Assembly: GCF_006715095.1 (NCBI RefSeq)
Contig: NZ_VFMO01000001.1
Span: 1,488,001-1,552,000 of the forward strand
Direction of reading: 5' to 3'
Origin: Yimella lutea
GTDB lineage: Bacteria > Actinomycetota > Actinomycetes > Actinomycetales > Dermatophilaceae
DNA length: 64,000 nt
The notes under the pieces were generated by a model. The model did no database searches. It was not told the origin of the DNA and saw only the letters and a list, made by a program, of their open reading frames with translations. The translations under genes were made by a program, and so were the position numbers. Shown piece after piece: positions 1 through 8,449 of the stretch. Within the stretch, counting starts at the first letter, position 1. Every line of letters begins with the position of its first letter.

Positions 1-877
1 CAGGACCGCGGATGCCGGCTGCGTCCAAGGCGTTCTTACTGCGCTCGCGCACCTCACGGGACAGCGCGTACTGTTCGCCCGGCACGGTCTTGGCGATGAT
101 CCGTAGCGTCACGACGCCACCGCTGACGGACTCGACACCCGCGACCTGCGGTTCCTCGAGCAACACCTCTTTCCACGGGGATTCGTCGTCGATGGTGCGG
201 GTGACGGTGCGCAGGGTGTCGAGAGCCTTCTCCACCGGCTGGTCGTAGGCGATCGGGATGTCGATGAGTGCGACGGCCCAGCCCTGAGACTTGTTGCCGA
301 TACGGATGATCTCGCCGTTGCGGACGTACCAGACGACACCGGCCGCGTCGCGCAGCCGGGTCACTCGCAGCGTGACCTCCTCGACCGTGCCGATCGCCTC
401 ACCGGTGTCGATCACGTCGCCGACTCCGTACTGGTCCTCCATGATCATGAAGATCCCGGACAGGAAATCCTTCACCAGGCTCTGTGCCCCGAAGCCGAGG
501 GCGACACCACCGATGCCGGCCGAGGTCAGCAGGGGAGCGAGCGGCACGCCCAACTCGGCCATGATCGTCAGCGCGGCGATCGTGAAGATGAGGACTGTCG
601 AGATCGATCGCAACAGTGAACCGACCGTCGCCGCGCGTTGTTTGCGTCGCTCGTTGTCCAGGCCGGTGGCCTGCCGCAGCACCCGCGTCGCGCGTCCGCT
701 CGTGACCCGTTCGGCCGATCGCTGCTCCATCATCGCGATCACCTTGCGGATCGCGCGGTGCACGACCCAGCGCAGGAACAGCGCGATCACGACGATCCCG
801 GCGATCATCAAGGGAGTGCCGAGGAGCCGGTCCCAGATGGTGACCGGCAGTTGGTCGCTCACGGTGAAGTCGGGCAT
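1..877 (-). CDS. MscS-family mechanosensitive channel (3' end beyond window)
   Basis: The reverse strand reads open from an ATG at 877 to the window edge, about 292 residues, with no stop reached. The protein starts MPDFTVSDQLPV and has an N-terminal membrane helix (about residues 17-32), a charged linker, and a second hydrophobic stretch. It then enters the typical MscS pore/beta-domain region, with a glycine/alanine-rich TM3-like segment (SAGIGGVALGFGAQSLVKD) followed by FLSGIFMIMEDQYGVGDVI. Family role: an inner-membrane channel that opens under membrane tension and releases solutes during hypo-osmotic shock. It is divergent from malQ; a GAAACT -10-like hexamer lies seven bases upstream of the ATG and no Shine-Dalgarno sequence is visible, so the mRNA may be leaderless. 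The C terminus is missing because of the window edge, not visible decay. Confidence 0.85.
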   Translation of the reverse strand, partial: MPDFTVSDQLPVTIWDRLLGTPLMIAGIVVIALFLRWVVHRAIRKVIAMMEQRSAERVTSGRATRVLRQATGLDNERRKQRAATVGSLLRSISTVLIFTIAALTIMAELGVPLAPLLTSAGIGGVALGFGAQSLVKDFLSGIFMIMEDQYGVGDVIDTGEAIGTVEEVTLRVTRLRDAAGVVWYVRNGEIIRIGNKSQGWAVALIDIPIAYDQPVEKALDTLRTVTRTIDDESPWKEVLLEEPQVAGVESVSGGVVTLRIIAKTVPGEQYALSREVRERSKNALDAAGIRGP

Positions 878-946
878 GTGGCCAAGTTTCGCAGGAGGGC
901 GAGACAAGGTTCGTCAGGCTCCGCCGGGCGTGCGAAACTTGCGGCC
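878..946. promoter_or_regulatory. Mirror-image divergent promoters of the MscS gene and malQ
   Basis: The 69 bases between the two divergent ATG codons carry an inverted repeat whose arms read TGCGAAACTTG on each outgoing strand (931-941 on plus; mirrored at about 883-893 on minus). In both directions the hexamer GAAACT, preceded by TGC (an extended -10 arrangement), ends exactly seven bases before the ATG. Neither gene has a Shine-Dalgarno sequence. The simplest reading is two near-identical leaderless promoters facing outward; a shared operator is the alternative. Confidence 0.5.
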
Positions 947-3157
947 ATGTCCGACGCCCCGTCCAGCACGCTCATCGACCTCGCCCGCGCCTACGGCGTC
1001 GCCACCGACTACTGGGACTGGAAGGGCAACCACGTCCAGGTGTCCGCCCACACCATCAGCACCGTGCTGAGCGTGTTCGACGTGGACGCATCCGACGAAC
1101 AGTCCGCCCGGGCAGCGCTTGCCCAGCGCGAACTCGAGCCGTGGCGCCGCGTCGTCCCACGTGTGATCGTCCTGCGCGAAGGCTGGACGCCGTGGGTCGC
1201 GTTGCATGCAGCCGACGGGGCGCCCAGCGAGGCAAGGCTGCGGTTGGAGGACGGGCGCACTCGAGAGGTCGCCGTCGTCGAACGGTTCGTCGAACCGCGC
1301 GAGATCGACGGCGAGATGGTCGCCGAGACCACGATCGAACTGCCCGGCGACCTGCCGCTCGGTTATCACGAACTGATCGTGTCGGTCGGACAGAAGCCGG
1401 TGGACGACGCAGCGCCCGCCGCGGAGTCCGTAGCGACGACCGACGGGGCGAAGGCCACACCCCGCCCGACGCAGGAGCACCGCGCGCCGGTGATCGTGAC
1501 GCCGGAGAAGGTCAGCCTGCCGGCCGCGCTGGAGAACGACAGCGTGTGGGGTCTGATGACCCAGCTGTACACCGTGCGTTCCGAGCGTTCGTGGGGCATC
1601 GGCGACGCCGCCGACCTCGCCGAACTCGGTACCTGGGGCGCTCGCCAGGGTGCCGACTTCGCACTGATCAACCCGGTGCACGCCGCCGAACCGGTCGCGA
1701 CGATGGAGCCCTCGCCGTACCTGCCGACCTCGCGCCGCTTCGTCAACCCGATGTACATCCGGGTCGAGGAAGTACCGGAGATCGGTTACCTGTCCGCAGC
1801 CGAACACCAACTCGTGGAGTGGCACAGCGACGACGCCCGCCGGTTGAACAAGCTCGCTCAGCTCGACCGTGACGGCTCCTGGGAGGCCAAGCGGGCCGCC
1901 CTGCGGATGATCTTCCGTACCGAACGCACGCACCGCCGCGCTCGCGAGTTCGAGGAGTTCGTGACCCGCGAGGGCCAGGGCCTCATCGATTTCGCCACCT
2001 GGTCGGCCATCGTCGTCGACCGCGGGTTGCCCTGGGAGACATGGCCGCAGGAGCTACGCGACCCACGCAGCGAGGCCGTTGCTGCCGAGCGGGAACGTCT
2101 GGCCGACGAGGTCGAGTTCCAGTGCTGGTTGCAGTGGATCGTGCAGAGCCAGTTGACCGATGCCCAGCGGGAACTGCGCGCCGCCGGCATGGGTGTCGGC
2201 GTCGTCCACGACCTCGCAGTCGGCGTGCACCCCGGTGGCGCGGACGCCTGGGCGCTCGGAGACGTGCTCGCCCACCAGGTGAGCGTCGGCGCCCCGCCGG
2301 ACGACTACAACCAGATGGGGCAGGACTGGAGCCAGCCGCCGTGGCGCCCGGACCGCCTGGCCGAACTCGGGTACGCGCCGTTCCGCGACATGCTTCGCAC
2401 CGTGCTGCGCATGGCAGGCGGCATCCGCGTCGACCACATCCTCGGACTCTTCCGTCTGTGGTGGGTGCCGCGCGGGGAGTCCCCGAAGAACGGCACCTAC
2501 GTGCGCTACGACCACGAGGCGATGGTCGGCATCCTGGCGCTCGAGGCCCAGCGCGCCGGCGCCGTCGTGATCGGCGAAGACCTCGGCACGGTCGAGGACT
2601 GGGTCCGTGACTACCTGCTGGAGCGCGGCCTGCTCGGCACGTCGATCCTGTGGTTCGAGCGCAAGGACGGCTCCGCTCCGCGTGCCCCCGAGACCTATCG
2701 GTCGCTGTGCCTGGCGAGCGTCACCACGCACGACCTGCCGCCCACCGCCGGGTACCTGCAGGGAGAGCACATCGCGGTGCGTCACGAACTTGGTCTGCTC
2801 ACTCGTCCGTTGGAGGAGGAGATCGCCGAGGACGACGCTCAGCGCGAGGCAGTGCTGTCGGAGTTGCGCGAGCGGGGTCTGCTCAAGGAGAAGGCCGGCA
2901 TCGAGGAGCAGGTCGACGCCCTGCACAAGTACCTCGCATGGGCACCGAGCAAGATGCTCGGAGTCTCGGTGAACGACCTGGTCGGTGACGTGCGCACGAT
3001 CAACCAGCCGGGTACCGACGAGGAGTACCCGAACTGGCGTCTGCCTCTTGCAGACGGCAACCACAAGCTGGTCACGCTGGACGAGGTGATGATCAGTCGT
3101 CGCGCCAAGCGACTGATCCGATGCGTGAACCACCGCGACGCCGAGCCGCAGAACTGA
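947..3157 (+). CDS. malQ: 4-alpha-glucanotransferase (amylomaltase)
   Basis: MalQ transfers alpha-1,4-glucan segments between maltodextrins in cytoplasmic maltose/glycogen metabolism. The 736-residue product has the N-terminal beta-rich extension common in actinobacterial MalQ (about residues 1-190) followed by a GH77 barrel. Visible GH77 signatures include SPYLPTSRRFVNPMYI, GMGVGVVHDLAVGVHPGGAD, a substrate-loop region around PPDDYNQMGQDW, GGIRVDHILGLFRLWWVP (nucleophile Asp region), VIGEDLGTV (acid/base Glu region) and SVTTHDLPPTAGY. The ATG at 947 is preferred over upstream in-frame starts because the protein then begins where the family does and a -10-like GAAACT lies seven bases upstream. 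It stands alone, ended by a strong hairpin shared with pepN. Confidence 0.95.
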   Translation: MSDAPSSTLIDLARAYGVATDYWDWKGNHVQVSAHTISTVLSVFDVDASDEQSARAALAQRELEPWRRVVPRVIVLREGWTPWVALHAADGAPSEARLRLEDGRTREVAVVERFVEPREIDGEMVAETTIELPGDLPLGYHELIVSVGQKPVDDAAPAAESVATTDGAKATPRPTQEHRAPVIVTPEKVSLPAALENDSVWGLMTQLYTVRSERSWGIGDAADLAELGTWGARQGADFALINPVHAAEPVATMEPSPYLPTSRRFVNPMYIRVEEVPEIGYLSAAEHQLVEWHSDDARRLNKLAQLDRDGSWEAKRAALRMIFRTERTHRRAREFEEFVTREGQGLIDFATWSAIVVDRGLPWETWPQELRDPRSEAVAAERERLADEVEFQCWLQWIVQSQLTDAQRELRAAGMGVGVVHDLAVGVHPGGADAWALGDVLAHQVSVGAPPDDYNQMGQDWSQPPWRPDRLAELGYAPFRDMLRTVLRMAGGIRVDHILGLFRLWWVPRGESPKNGTYVRYDHEAMVGILALEAQRAGAVVIGEDLGTVEDWVRDYLLERGLLGTSILWFERKDGSAPRAPETYRSLCLASVTTHDLPPTAGYLQGEHIAVRHELGLLTRPLEEEIAEDDAQREAVLSELRERGLLKEKAGIEEQVDALHKYLAWAPSKMLGVSVNDLVGDVRTINQPGTDEEYPNWRLPLADGNHKLVTLDEVMISRRAKRLIRCVNHRDAEPQN

Positions 3158-3158
3158 C

Positions 3159-3212
3159 CGCACGAAACGCACGGCCCCGCTCCGATCGGAGCGGGGCCGT
3201 GCGTTTCGTGCG
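3159..3212. terminator. Bidirectional terminator between malQ and pepN
   Basis: A perfect 54-base palindrome (27-base arms meeting at 3185/3186) lies just after the malQ stop and just beyond the convergent pepN stop. The arms start CGCACGAAACGC and are very GC-rich at the centre. There is no clear T-tract, but the position between convergent genes makes a two-way terminator the likely role. Confidence 0.85.
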
Positions 3213-3217
3213 ATGGA

Positions 3218-5791
3218 TCAGAGCGTAGCGTCGTATGCCTGCGCGGTGAGGGCCCGCTGGACGTCGTCGCGGTGCTCGGTCACCACACGCACCAGACCGG
3301 CCGGCGCGGACGCGTTCTCGTCCAGCCATTGCTGAGCTGCACCGAGCAGATCCGGCGAGGTCAGCGACACCGGGAACGCCAGGTTGGCGATGCTCTGACC
3401 GATGTGGAACGTTCGGTCTGCCCACATCGAAGTCAGCATGGCGAAGTACTTGTCCGCATAGGGGGCGAGCAGTTGCCGGTCGTGCACCCGCTGCAGACCC
3501 TTGCCGATCGCCTCGATCGTTTGGTTGGGCAGACCCGGAGTCTCGACCAGCTTGCTCCACGCCTCGGCCTTCGCCTCGGGGGTGGGCAGCGCCGCCCGCA
3601 CGAGGGCGGCCCGTTCCTTGCCGCTGGCGGTCGCGTCCTTCTGCTCCTCGGCGGCGATCTCGTCCTCCTGCGCGGCCCCTGCGGCGGCGAGTGACGTGAG
3701 CAACGACCAGCGCAGATCCTGGTCGATCGCCAGGCCCTCGAACGACTCCTGACCCGACAGCAGACCTCGCACCAACGCGACATCGTCCTTGGTGGACGCG
3801 TACGCGGCGAACGCCTCGGTGAGCTGCAACTGGGCGTCCGAACCAGGAGCTGCCTGGGACGCGGCCTCGCGCAACGTGGCGGTGACGTGCGCACGCACCT
3901 CGTCCTGCGCGTCCGGGCTGATGTACAGCTCGGTCAGCTGGCGCAGCACGGTGAGCATCATCCGCAGGATTCCCGAGTGGGTCTCCTTGCCGACGAGCAC
4001 CTGGAGCACCGAGACGAGGTCGCGGCCACGCAGCTGCGCATCACGCGTCATGTCCCACAGGGCACCCAGCACGAGCGCGCGGGGGAGTGAGTCGAACCCT
4101 TCGGGCTGCTCGATCACCGCCGCCATCGACGCGTCGTCCAGGCGGATCTTGGCATAGGCCAGGTCGTCGTCGTTGAGCAGGATCACGCCGGGATGCGTCG
4201 TGCCGACGAGTGCGTCGACGCTCGTGCTCGCGCCGTCCACGTCAACCTCGACGCGGTTGGTACGAACCCACGAATCGCCCTGGCGCTCATAGCAACCCAC
4301 AGCGAGGCGGTGCGGGCGCAGTGTCGGGAGCTCCTCGGTGGCCGTCTGCTCGATGACGAAGGACGAGATCGTGCCGTCGTCGCCCGTCTCCAGCTTCGGA
4401 GTGAGGGTGTTGACGCCCGCGGTCTCCAGCCAGAGCGCCGACCACGCCTTCAGGTCGCGGCCGGAGGCGTCCGCAAGTTCTGTCAGCAGGTCGGGCAGGG
4501 TCGTGTTGCCCCACGCGTACTTGGCGAAATAGGAGCGCAGACCCTGCACGAACCGGTCGCGGCCGACGTACGCGACGAGTTGCTTCAGCACGGACGCACC
4601 CTTGGCGTAGGTGATGCCGTCGAAGTTGGACTCGACGTCCTCGAGGTCGCCGATGTCGGCGACGATCGGGTGGGTGGAGCTCAGCTGGTCCTGGTTGTAG
4701 GCCCAGGTCTTCTCCAAGATCGAGAAGGTCGTCCAGGCCTCGTCCCATTCGGTCGCTTCCGCCTGGCAGACGGTGGACGCCCACTCGGCGAACGACTCGT
4801 TGAGCCACAGGTCGTTCCACCACTTCATGGTGACCAGGTCGCCGAACCACATGTGCGCGAGTTCGTGCAGGATCGTGAGCGCGCGGCGTTCGATCTTCGC
4901 GTCCGAGACCTTCGAACGGAAGATGTAGATCTCGTTGAAGGTCACGCAGCCGGCGTTCTCCATCGCCCCCGCGTTGTATTCGGGGGTGAAGATCTGGTCG
5001 TACTTCTCGAACGGGTACTCGCAGTCGAACTCGTTCTCGAAGAACTCGAATCCGCGTTTGGTGCAGTCGAACACGTTGTCGGAGTCGAGGAACTCGCTCA
5101 ACGACCTGCGGCAGTAGATCGCCAGCGGCACCTCGCCGCGACGGGTCGAGACGCTGTCGCGGACGACGTCGTACGGGCCTGCGACGAGCGCAGTGATGTA
5201 GGACGACATGACCGGGGTGGCCCCGAACGACCAGGTTGCGGTCGGGCGCTCGTTGCCGGAAGGGTCGCGCCAGGTGTGCTCGGCGGGCTGCGGTTCGGGG
5301 GTCGGCTGGTTGGAGACGATCTGCCAATGGGCGGGCGCGGTGACGGTGAAGCGGAACGTGGCCTTGAGGTCGGGCTGATCCCACACGGCGAACATCCGGC
5401 GGCAGTCGGCGACCTCGAACTGGCTGTAGAGGTAGACCTCGTTGTCGACCGGGTCGACGAAACGGTGCAGGCCCTCACCGGTGTTCATGTAGGTGCCGGT
5501 GCCTTCGACCCGCAGCCGGTTCTCGCCGGAGCGCACCGTCAACGCGATGCGCGCACCGTCGTAACTGCCGGCGGCGTCGAGCGATTCGCCGTTGAGTTCG
5601 AGGCCGGTGACGGTGCCGTCGACGAAGTCGATGAAGGTGTCGCCGTCCTGCTCGGCGGTGAAGACCACCTCGGTGACGGATCCGAACGTTTTCTCCTCGC
5701 TCGTCAGATCGAGGGTCACGTCATAGGACGCGACGTCGATCAGTGTCGAGCGGCCCTCGGCCTCGGTACGGGTCAGGTTGGTGGTTGCCAC
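3218..5791 (-). CDS. pepN: Aminopeptidase N (M1 zinc metallopeptidase)
   Basis: PepN removes N-terminal residues from peptides in the cytoplasm. The 857-residue protein has the M1 exopeptidase motif GAMEN (in YNAGAMENAGCV) and the zinc site HELAH at 309-313 with the third ligand Glu332 in NESFAEW, matching HExxH-x18-E. An ERAP1-like C-terminal helical domain follows. Length fits actinobacterial PepN (about 850). The GTG at 5791 is chosen because AAGGAG lies seven bases upstream and the protein then begins ATTNLTRTEA as in relatives; the frame stays open further upstream, but that extension reads as antisense of the next gene. No signal peptide. It is divergent from the DsbA-fold gene. Confidence 0.95.
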   Translation of the reverse strand: MATTNLTRTEAEGRSTLIDVASYDVTLDLTSEEKTFGSVTEVVFTAEQDGDTFIDFVDGTVTGLELNGESLDAAGSYDGARIALTVRSGENRLRVEGTGTYMNTGEGLHRFVDPVDNEVYLYSQFEVADCRRMFAVWDQPDLKATFRFTVTAPAHWQIVSNQPTPEPQPAEHTWRDPSGNERPTATWSFGATPVMSSYITALVAGPYDVVRDSVSTRRGEVPLAIYCRRSLSEFLDSDNVFDCTKRGFEFFENEFDCEYPFEKYDQIFTPEYNAGAMENAGCVTFNEIYIFRSKVSDAKIERRALTILHELAHMWFGDLVTMKWWNDLWLNESFAEWASTVCQAEATEWDEAWTTFSILEKTWAYNQDQLSSTHPIVADIGDLEDVESNFDGITYAKGASVLKQLVAYVGRDRFVQGLRSYFAKYAWGNTTLPDLLTELADASGRDLKAWSALWLETAGVNTLTPKLETGDDGTISSFVIEQTATEELPTLRPHRLAVGCYERQGDSWVRTNRVEVDVDGASTSVDALVGTTHPGVILLNDDDLAYAKIRLDDASMAAVIEQPEGFDSLPRALVLGALWDMTRDAQLRGRDLVSVLQVLVGKETHSGILRMMLTVLRQLTELYISPDAQDEVRAHVTATLREAASQAAPGSDAQLQLTEAFAAYASTKDDVALVRGLLSGQESFEGLAIDQDLRWSLLTSLAAAGAAQEDEIAAEEQKDATASGKERAALVRAALPTPEAKAEAWSKLVETPGLPNQTIEAIGKGLQRVHDRQLLAPYADKYFAMLTSMWADRTFHIGQSIANLAFPVSLTSPDLLGAAQQWLDENASAPAGLVRVVTEHRDDVQRALTAQAYDATL

Positions 5792-5893
5792 CGATGAACT
5801 CCTTCGTGGGGATCCGGACGTGAGCACTTCGTCGGGCGCACGCGGACGACATGCTCCCACGCGGGCGTCCGACGCGTTTGGCAGGATGAGCAC

Positions 5894-6556
5894 GTGACTG
5901 ACACCGACGCCCCGCAGGGCGGCCGAAAGACGGCCGAGATGTTCTTCGATCCGATGTGCCCGTGGGCCTGGATGACCTCCCGCTGGATGATGCAGGTCGA
6001 GCAGGTCCGTGACGTCGACGTCACCTGGTCGGTGATGTCGCTCAGCGTCCTCAACGAGGGCCGCGATCTGCCGCAGAGCTACCGCGAGATGCTCGACCGC
6101 GGGTGGCTGCCGGTGCGAACGGTGATCGCCGCCGAACTCTCGGTGCCGCAGGACGAGCGGAACGACGTCCGTAAGAAGCTGTACGACGCGATGGGTCAGC
6201 GCATCCACCTCGAAGGCCGCGGACGCGACGAGAAGGACCTGCGTCAGGTCTGCGTCGAGGCGCTCGAGGACGCCGGTCTGCCGGCCGATCTGATCGACCG
6301 CGCCGAGAACGTCCCCGGTGACGAGGTCGACCAGGCGTTGCGTGCTTCGCACCAGCGGGCGATCGACCTGGTCGGTGACGAGGTCGGGACGCCGGTCGTG
6401 GCGTTCGAGGGCGTCGCGTTCTTCGGCCCGGTGGTCACCCCGGCACCCAAGGGCGAGGCCGCCGGCAAGCTCTGGGACGGCTGCCTGCTGGTCGCCGGCA
6501 CGCCCGGCTTCTACGAACTCAAGCGCACCCGCGACGCCGACCCCGACTTCAGCTGA
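5894..6556 (+). CDS. DsbA-family thioredoxin-fold protein, Rv2466c-like, with CPWA active site
   Basis: The 220-residue product resembles mycobacterial Rv2466c, a mycothiol-dependent reductase of the DsbA fold. Shared features are an N-terminal FFDPMCPWAWMTSRW segment, VMSLSVLNEGRDLP, and the C-terminal GTPVVAFEGVAFFGPV with the cis-proline loop. The active site here is CPWA at about residues 22-25, so the second cysteine of the CPWC motif is missing. This leaves one redox cysteine and suggests a monothiol (mycothiol-linked) mechanism rather than dithiol oxidation. There is no signal peptide, so it acts in the cytoplasm. The GTG start has a CAGGAT -10-like hexamer six bases upstream. rpiB follows after 16 bases, probably co-transcribed. 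Confidence 0.8.
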   Translation: MTDTDAPQGGRKTAEMFFDPMCPWAWMTSRWMMQVEQVRDVDVTWSVMSLSVLNEGRDLPQSYREMLDRGWLPVRTVIAAELSVPQDERNDVRKKLYDAMGQRIHLEGRGRDEKDLRQVCVEALEDAGLPADLIDRAENVPGDEVDQALRASHQRAIDLVGDEVGTPVVAFEGVAFFGPVVTPAPKGEAAGKLWDGCLLVAGTPGFYELKRTRDADPDFS

Positions 6557-6572
6557 AAGAGAGAGAAGCCTC

Positions 6573-7040
6573 ATGCGAGTTCACATCGGTGGCGACCACG
6601 CCGCCTACGAGATGCAGCGCGGCCTGGTCGAATGGCTGGTCGAGCAGGGCCACGAGGTCGTCGACCACGGTCCGGCGCAGTACGACGAGCATGACAACTA
6701 CCCGGTCTATGTGCTGCGCGCCGCCGAAGGTGTCGCCGCAGACCCGGGATCGTTGGGCATCGTGCTCGGCGGGTCCGGCAACGGCGAGCAGATGGCGGCC
6801 AACAAGGTGAAGGGCATCCGCGCGGCGCTGTGCTACTCGACGGAGTTGGCGCAGCTCGCCCGTGAGCACAACGACGCTCAGATCATCTCGTTGGGTGGAC
6901 GCTTCCATACCCAGGAACAGGCCCAGGCGATGGTGAAAGTGTTCCTCGAGACGCCGTACGCCGGAGTTGCCCGTCATCAGCGGCGCTTGGACATGGTGAC
7001 TGCGTATGAGAACAGTGGAGAGTTGCCCGCCGAGGACTAG
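6573..7040 (+). CDS. rpiB: Ribose-5-phosphate isomerase B
   Basis: RpiB interconverts ribose 5-phosphate and ribulose 5-phosphate in the non-oxidative pentose phosphate pathway. The 155-residue protein begins RVHIGGDHAAYEM and carries GGSGNGEQMAANK. The glutamate in GNGE (Glu72) sits where the E. coli enzyme has its catalytic cysteine region; mycobacterial RpiB likewise uses Glu. It ends RRLDMVTAYE as in relatives. The ATG at 6573 has a purine-rich GAGAGAAG Shine-Dalgarno seven to ten bases upstream. It lies 16 bases behind the DsbA-fold gene in a likely two-gene operon. Confidence 0.93.
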   Translation: MRVHIGGDHAAYEMQRGLVEWLVEQGHEVVDHGPAQYDEHDNYPVYVLRAAEGVAADPGSLGIVLGGSGNGEQMAANKVKGIRAALCYSTELAQLAREHNDAQIISLGGRFHTQEQAQAMVKVFLETPYAGVARHQRRLDMVTAYENSGELPAED

Positions 7041-7169
7041 CCCGACACACCCGCACGGGTGCTTGGCGGGAGGGCAGGGTACGCCCCTCGCGGCTCGATG
7101 GGGGAGAAACGGGTATGGATTTGTCCAACTTCATTTCCCTATACATCGCCGGACGGTTAGCGTTGCGGC

Positions 7170-8300
7170 ATGGGAATCGAGCAATCGCTGTCACCGGGAC
7201 TGTCGTCCCGGCCGATGCGCTGGCTCCTGCGTCGGCAGCGGACGGCGGCACCCACCTTCGACCTGCCACGCTCGGCCTGGATCATCACCGCCGCAATCGT
7301 CACGATCGCGACTTTCCTGGTGTTGTTGTTCGAGGTTCGTCCCGACTACAGCTACGGCCTCTTCCTCCCGCCGGTGCTCGCGAGCGGTCTGATGCTCAGT
7401 GGCCGGCTCATGGGGGTCGCGCTCGCTTATTGCTGTCTGGCGTTCGTCCTGGTCGCCTTCATCCGCACCCCCGACCTCACCGAGCGTGCGGCCACCAGCG
7501 CGATCGCGATCGGCGTGACCGCCGCCATCGTGGCGGCCCTGGACCGCACCTGGACGCGCAGCAGCGGCATCTCCCACCAGGTTGCGGCGACCCTGCTCAC
7601 CGACCTACGCCAGCGGCACGAGGTGCAGACCCACATGCCCGACCTGCCACCGGGCTGGAGTCTCGACAGCGCGGTCATGCCCGCTCACGACGAGGCGTTC
7701 TGCGGCGACGTCGTGGTCGGTTGCGAGGTCAGCGGAGTCTTCAATGCTGCGGTGCTCGACGTGTCGGGCAAGGGCTCGACCGCCGGATCCCGGGCCGTAT
7801 TGCTCGGTGGCGCGGTCTCCGGTCTGCTCGGTGCCCTTGAACCGTCCCGCGTCCTGCCCGCCATCAACGACTACCTGGTCCGTCAGGGCTGGACCGACGG
7901 TTTTGCGACCGCGACCCACGTCGCCGTCGACCTCGCCGACGGTGCCTTCTCGCTCGGTTCGGCCGGGCATCCGGCCGCCGTGCAGTTTCACGCCGGCGCC
8001 GGACGCTGGGAAGCGATGACCACTGAGGCCGGGGTCGTCCTCGGCATCATCGACCACCTCACCGAGCGCGACTACCCCCGGGTGCGCGGACAACTGCTGC
8101 CCGGCGACATCCTGGTGCTGTTCAGTGACGGCGTCGTGGAGCACAAGGACGTCGACATCTCCCAGGGCATCGACCGCATGCTCGGTCATGCGGAGCGCGA
8201 GATCAGTTCCTCGATCGTGGGCTCGGCCAAGCGCATCTGCCAGACCGCCCGGGCCGGCGAGACCGACGACCGCACGGTCGTCGTCCTGCGCCGTAACTGA
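7170..8300 (+). CDS. Membrane-anchored SpoIIE/RsbU-type PP2C phosphatase
   Basis: The 376-residue protein has about four hydrophobic helices in residues 36-125, then a PP2C/SpoIIE phosphatase domain (about 150-375). Visible phosphatase motifs are AFCGDVVVGCE (first metal Asp), VLDVSGKGSTAGSRA (metal-binding DxxGxG), SLGSAGHPAAV, DILVLFSDGVVE and ETDDRTVVVLRR (terminal metal Asp pair). Such enzymes usually dephosphorylate anti-anti-sigma factors, but no sigma, anti-sigma or STAS gene is adjacent, so the target is unknown. Transcription may be leaderless: TAGCGT (7158-7163) lies six bases before the ATG. The 129 bases upstream are less GC-rich than the surroundings and hold no other convincing gene. 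Confidence 0.85.
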   Translation: MGIEQSLSPGLSSRPMRWLLRRQRTAAPTFDLPRSAWIITAAIVTIATFLVLLFEVRPDYSYGLFLPPVLASGLMLSGRLMGVALAYCCLAFVLVAFIRTPDLTERAATSAIAIGVTAAIVAALDRTWTRSSGISHQVAATLLTDLRQRHEVQTHMPDLPPGWSLDSAVMPAHDEAFCGDVVVGCEVSGVFNAAVLDVSGKGSTAGSRAVLLGGAVSGLLGALEPSRVLPAINDYLVRQGWTDGFATATHVAVDLADGAFSLGSAGHPAAVQFHAGAGRWEAMTTEAGVVLGIIDHLTERDYPRVRGQLLPGDILVLFSDGVVEHKDVDISQGIDRMLGHAEREISSSIVGSAKRICQTARAGETDDRTVVVLRRN

Positions 8301-8307
8301 CCCCTCT

Positions 8308-8332
8308 CGCCGACTTCGGCTCGGCGGCTTTT
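8308..8332 (+). terminator. Terminator of the PP2C phosphatase gene
   Basis: A short hairpin with arms CGCCGA and TCGGCG and a seven-base loop is followed by GCTTTT, eight bases after the stop codon. It is a conventional intrinsic terminator shape and lies just outside the IS element. Confidence 0.6.
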
Positions 8333-8449
8333 CAGGCCGTCGATTTCGCCCTCGTATTCGGCAACGCGCGAGTCCACGACAGTTGCGCACGCTATGCCCC
8401 AGTGCGTCAGGCTGTTGTGAGACAGCTGGGTGGGGAAAGGATTTCCCTG

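Noticed and set aside
914..1933. 339-codon minus-strand open frame inside malQ
   Set aside because: It overlaps the N-terminal half of malQ and the promoter region; no recognisable protein.
4193..5797. Long plus-strand open frame opposite pepN (534 codons)
   Set aside because: It mirrors the third-position GC bias of pepN, has no family motifs, and lies wholly within a confirmed M1 peptidase gene on the other strand.
7041..7070. CACCC/GGGTG hairpin after rpiB as a terminator
   Set aside because: The stem is only five pairs with no T-tract; too weak to support.
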